Shown: positions 61,035 through 64,000 of the stretch, piece by piece
How the letters are laid out: each line of letters opens with the position of its first letter
Position numbering within the stretch: the first letter of the stretch is position 1
Source: Bacteroidaceae bacterium
Lineage (GTDB): Bacteria; Bacteroidota; Bacteroidia; Bacteroidales; Bacteroidaceae
Direction of reading: 5' to 3'
Assembly: GCA_017466065.1 (NCBI GenBank)
Contig: JAFTUV010000009.1
Location: forward strand, 1-64,000
Length of the DNA: 64,000 bases
The notes under the pieces: generated by a model
The model's input: only the letters and a program-made list of their open reading frames with translations
The model's database searches: none
Told to the model about the DNA's origin: nothing
Made by a program: the position numbers and the translations under genes

Positions 61035-62163
61035 TGTTGCCGCGATGATTGTCGTGACGCTTGCCGCCGTGCCCTTTTTTGCGTTTCTTGTTCTTGCCCG
61101 CATTGTCGAACCGGTTTATATTCTCCTGTTCGAGCAGGTCGACCGAGCGTTTCGTTTCGGCAACACCCGATGCATCGAGGCTCGCCGGCTTTTCGCCACG
61201 CTTGTTCATTTCAATTACCGCGTTGGCACGGCGGGCACTGATGGTTACAAGATTGGCCGGAATATGCTTATCGGTGGAGTAGGTAACCTCGCCACGCAAA
61301 ATATCGGCCTTAAAGAAGAAATATGTGCTATCGGCAGTTTCAAGCTCAATATCGCGCGAGGGGAAGGCACGCGAAGCCTCAACGTATGCATCAACCTCGT
61401 AATTCAGACAACATTTTAGCTTGGCACACTGTCCCGCCAACTTCTGCGGGTTGAGTGAAATATCCTGAAAGCGTGCCGCCGAAGTTGAAACAGAGATAAA
61501 ATTTGTGGTGAATGTGGCACAGCATAGCTCCCTTCCGCAAGGGCCTATTCCACCAATACGGCCGGCCTCCTGACGGGCACCAATCTGCTTCATCTCAATT
61601 TTAATCTTAAAAGTATCGGCAAGCACCTTGATAAGCTGACGAAAATCGACACGGTTGTCGGCTATGTAATAGAAGATGGCTTTCTGCCCGTCGCCCTGAT
61701 ACTCGACATCACCAATCTTCATATCCAGATTAAGGTCTTTTGCTATCTGGCGCGAACGTATCATTGTATCGTGCTCACGGGCCTTTGCCTCCTCATACTT
61801 CTCAATGTCCACAGGCTTTGCCTTGCGGTATATGCGTTTGAACTCACTCTCGGGAGTGAGGCGGGTTTTCTTCAACTGCAATAGCACAAGGCGGCCGGTC
61901 ATAGTAACCTTGCCAATATCGTGACCGGGAGTAGCCTCGACAGCCACAACATCGCCCTTCTGCAAGGGAAGATTATTACTGTTCCTGTAATATCCCTTAC
62001 GGGTATTCTTGAACTGCACCTCCACAATATCGGTATATTCCTCGTTGCCCGGCACGCCGGCCAGCCAATCGAAAGTGTTAAGAGGGGCATCCATTTTGCC
62101 GCAACCTTCGCAGCAGATACCCGCGCAGTGATTACACTCTTTATATTTCAAATTATCGTCCAT
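61000..62163 (-). CDS. PSP1-domain protein, RicT/YaaT-like
   Basis: A 387-residue cytoplasmic protein. An N-terminal cysteine cluster (CNHCAGICCEGCG) is followed by a linker and the PSP1 C-terminal domain, with IGGIGPCGRELCCATF and a further cysteine pair (CAKLKCCLNYE). In Bacillus, RicT (YaaT) works in an iron-sulfur complex affecting RNA processing; a similar role here is only possible by family. The C-terminal 40 residues are lysine/glycine-rich and unstructured (KKRKKGHGGKRHD). It starts directly after the holB stop and overlaps gldH. Confidence 0.88.
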   Translation of the reverse strand: MDDNLKYKECNHCAGICCEGCGKMDAPLNTFDWLAGVPGNEEYTDIVEVQFKNTRKGYYRNSNNLPLQKGDVVAVEATPGHDIGKVTMTGRLVLLQLKKTRLTPESEFKRIYRKAKPVDIEKYEEAKAREHDTMIRSRQIAKDLNLDMKIGDVEYQGDGQKAIFYYIADNRVDFRQLIKVLADTFKIKIEMKQIGARQEAGRIGGIGPCGRELCCATFTTNFISVSTSAARFQDISLNPQKLAGQCAKLKCCLNYEVDAYVEASRAFPSRDIELETADSTYFFFKADILRGEVTYSTDKHIPANLVTISARRANAVIEMNKRGEKPASLDASGVAETKRSVDLLEQENINRFDNAGKNKKRKKGHGGKRHDNHRGNNGKGEKSQKQG

Positions 62164-63306
62164 TTAACGGTTCTTTATCCAAACAATCATCCTCAACGCA
62201 GTGTCGAAGAAGACCATTTTTGCATTAACATTCTGTTCAATATGTCGGCCGGCCTCGGAAAGTTCTTCCATAATGCCGAATATGTTTCTCTCATTCACAA
62301 AGGGAGAAAAACGCGAAGAAAAGTTACGCTCCTCGGCCGACAGATAGAGCATTTCGTCGCGTTTGAAATTCATTATAAAATTCTCGCGAATCATACGCTG
62401 GCAATATTCGAGCAAGCGTTTCTGCCTTTCGCGTCCCATTGCTGCAACGCGCTCGCTCCACAGTTTCATTTCGCGTATGTTACGGGCGTATGCAGCACGC
62501 ATAAGCTGAGCAAAAAGTTCAAGATAGAGAGCTTTCTCCTCGTTTAGCGAGAGAAGTTCCTCGGCCTTATCCACATTACCGCCACACTGCTGGGCAATGA
62601 GCGCAGCATCGGTTGCGGTGAGCCCGTAACGGGCAACAAGAGCGCGCTGCATATCCTCCTGCAATATGCTTGGAACATCTATCCGCTGGGTGCGGCTCAA
62701 TATCGTGGGGATTATATTATCAGGTTCCTCCGATACAAGGACGAAGAGAGTATCTTTGGGTGGTTCCTCAATAATCTTCAACAGCTTGTTCGAGCCGGCC
62801 TCTTTCATCTTTTCGGGCAGCCATATTATCACCACCTTCCAGCCTCCTTCACGGGCGTGCATCGACAACTTATGCAAAATCTCGCCACTCTCACGTTCAT
62901 ATATCATCGGCTGCTGATTATCCACATCCAGCTTCTGCAACCAAGCATCGTAACCAAAATAGGGATTTTTCGTGAGCAATTCGCGCCACTCCTGTATGTA
63001 GTCGTCGCTCACCGGTGCCGAGTCGGAACCGCTGCTCTTTTTCTTCTTTACAGGAAAAACAAAGTGCAGGTCGGAGTGTATGAGTTTCTCGATTTTCACA
63101 CAGGTGGGACAGGCACCGCAAGCCTCACCATCGGCCCGGTTGCCACACAATAAATATTTGGCAAGAGCCACGGCAATGGCCAACTTTCCGTTGCCACGCG
63201 GCCCGGTGATGAGCAATGCGTGAGCCAAACGATTCTCGTCGACACAGCGACGCAGTTGCTCCACAACCCTTTCCTGCCCTATTATGTCACCAAACGAGAA
63301 TGCCAT
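62164..63306 (-). CDS. holB: DNA polymerase III delta' subunit
   Basis: A clamp-loader subunit of 380 residues with the AAA+ start (FGDIIGQERVVEQLRRC), the phosphate-binding region ALLITGPRGNGKLAIA, four zinc cysteines (CGNRADGEACGACPTC) and the IIEEPPKDTLFVLVSEEP plus ILSRTQRI sensor region. The intact GxxxxGK motif differs from E. coli delta', which lacks it, but matches Bacteroidales proteins of this name. The ATG at 63306 overlaps the metF stop codon; the TTG one codon upstream is not needed. Confidence 0.92.
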   Translation of the reverse strand: MAFSFGDIIGQERVVEQLRRCVDENRLAHALLITGPRGNGKLAIAVALAKYLLCGNRADGEACGACPTCVKIEKLIHSDLHFVFPVKKKKSSGSDSAPVSDDYIQEWRELLTKNPYFGYDAWLQKLDVDNQQPMIYERESGEILHKLSMHAREGGWKVVIIWLPEKMKEAGSNKLLKIIEEPPKDTLFVLVSEEPDNIIPTILSRTQRIDVPSILQEDMQRALVARYGLTATDAALIAQQCGGNVDKAEELLSLNEEKALYLELFAQLMRAAYARNIREMKLWSERVAAMGRERQKRLLEYCQRMIRENFIMNFKRDEMLYLSAEERNFSSRFSPFVNERNIFGIMEELSEAGRHIEQNVNAKMVFFDTALRMIVWIKNR

Positions 63307-64000
63307 CAATAAATAGTTTTTGCAATTTCATAAACGCTGTCCATTGCATTTATTGTGTAAAAATGTATGCTCGGGGCACCATTCTCCATCAGTTCGCGAC
63401 ACTGTGCAACAGCCCATTCGCGACCCACCTGCGCGGCAGCCGCATCGTCCTTGCACTGCAACATTGCCTTCACAAGTTCCTCGGGCAGGTCGACACGGAA
63501 AGTCTTTGGCAACACATTCAGCTGCGAAAGGCGATGCATAGGCTTTATGCCGGGAATAATGGGAATGGTTATTCCCATTTCTCGGGCGCGCCTCACAAAT
63601 TCAAAATACTTCCTATTGTCGAAAAACATCTGCGTCACGGCATACTCGGCACCCTCGTCGGCCTTCTGTTTGAGCACCGCAAGGTCACTATCCATATTGG
63701 GAGCCTCCTCGTGCTTTTCGGGATAACAGGCAACGCCACACGAGAAACGCTCGCCACGCTCCTTCATAGGGGTGCCGTCCACAAAGTAACCCTCGTTAAA
63801 GCGATTAACTTGTCGCAAGAGGTCTATTGCGTGTTTGTGCGACTCGCACTGTGCTCCGTCGCAGCCCTTGCACTTATCGCCACGCAGAACAAGAATATCT
63901 GTAATGCCCGATAGTTGAAGGTCTATGAGCACATATTCCGTTTCGGCGACAGAGTAGCCGTTGCATAGGATGTGGGGCACCACGGGTACCCCGAAACGAT
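63306..64000 (-). CDS. metF: 5,10-methylenetetrahydrofolate reductase (3' part only)
   Basis: The reading frame enters from the right edge, so the N-terminal part is missing. About 230 residues are visible. They include PHILCNGYS, DILVLRGDKC, the flavin-pocket segment EYAVTQMFFDNRKYFEFV, and PIIPGIKPMHRLSQL, all typical of MetF. It reduces methylene-THF to methyl-THF for methionine synthesis. It is followed by holB with a 1-nt stop/start overlap, so metF-holB-ricT-gldH form one leftward operon. Confidence 0.95.
   Translation of the reverse strand, partial: RFGVPVVPHILCNGYSVAETEYVLIDLQLSGITDILVLRGDKCKGCDGAQCESHKHAIDLLRQVNRFNEGYFVDGTPMKERGERFSCGVACYPEKHEEAPNMDSDLAVLKQKADEGAEYAVTQMFFDNRKYFEFVRRAREMGITIPIIPGIKPMHRLSQLNVLPKTFRVDLPEELVKAMLQCKDDAAAAQVGREWAVAQCRELMENGAPSIHFYTINAMDSVYEIAKTIY

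Overview
The window is chromosomal DNA from a member of the order Bacteroidales (Bacteroidota), most likely host-associated. The evidence is a complete type IX secretion core (PorP/SprF, GldK, GldL, GldM, GldN), a GldH lipoprotein, typical Bacteroidales gene neighbourhoods (tpiA-DoxX-DUF1599; metF-holB-ricT-gldH), repeated Bacteroidota promoters (TTG or TTTG, about 19-21 nt, then TAnnTTTG), and mucin-type glycosidases with signal peptides. I do not assign a genus. I saw no rRNA, tRNA, insertion sequence or CRISPR array.

Layout. 1-467: intergenic, with a leftward promoter and the dnaG promoter. 468-2483: dnaG. 2579-6958: a leftward operon (glycosyltransferase, DUF1599, DoxX-like, tpiA, SPOR protein, folE) driven from a promoter at 7011-7042. 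7167-17204: mostly housekeeping genes (miaB, pspC, methyltransferase, ftsX, DUF3098, uppP, truB, queA, folK, metK behind a SAM-II-like riboswitch, methyltransferase-like gene, cobalamin adenosyltransferase, DUF2795).

17270-21350 is an AT-rich accessory island. Three small cassettes share one promoter block and one N-terminal protein motif (MNN...PSLIE). The rest of each first protein differs: a DUF5675-like domain in the first, a DUF6973-like domain in the other two. Each is followed by a secreted or lipoprotein partner. A frameshifted lipoprotein gene lies between them on the opposite strand. I read the island as a family of toxin-immunity pairs with exchangeable toxin domains. It is the best candidate here for an undescribed system.

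21541-23881: an MBOAT acyltransferase plus SGNH-like protein pair. 24079-35632: a glycan-degradation block (a 2022-residue GH20-GH33 hexosaminidase-sialidase fusion, a GH29 fucosidase, and a 1217-residue surface protein). Two of the three end in a type IX sorting-like tail. 35834-41669: the type IX secretion genes that could export them, then an outer-membrane beta-barrel protein.

42590-60565: priA, a large DUF2723 membrane protein, a polysaccharide deacetylase, queG, dacB (leftward), nadB behind a structured leader, purH, and the rod-shape operon mreBCD-mrdA-rodA. 60522-64000: a leftward operon metF (cut by the window edge)-holB-ricT-gldH.

Non-coding signals worth attention are the SAM-II-like element before metK, a 5' leader element found twice (before the fucosidase and before nadB) with one compensatory base-pair change, mutually exclusive helices in the nadB leader, and a TAnnTTCG variant of the -7 box before dnaG, miaB, priA and purH.
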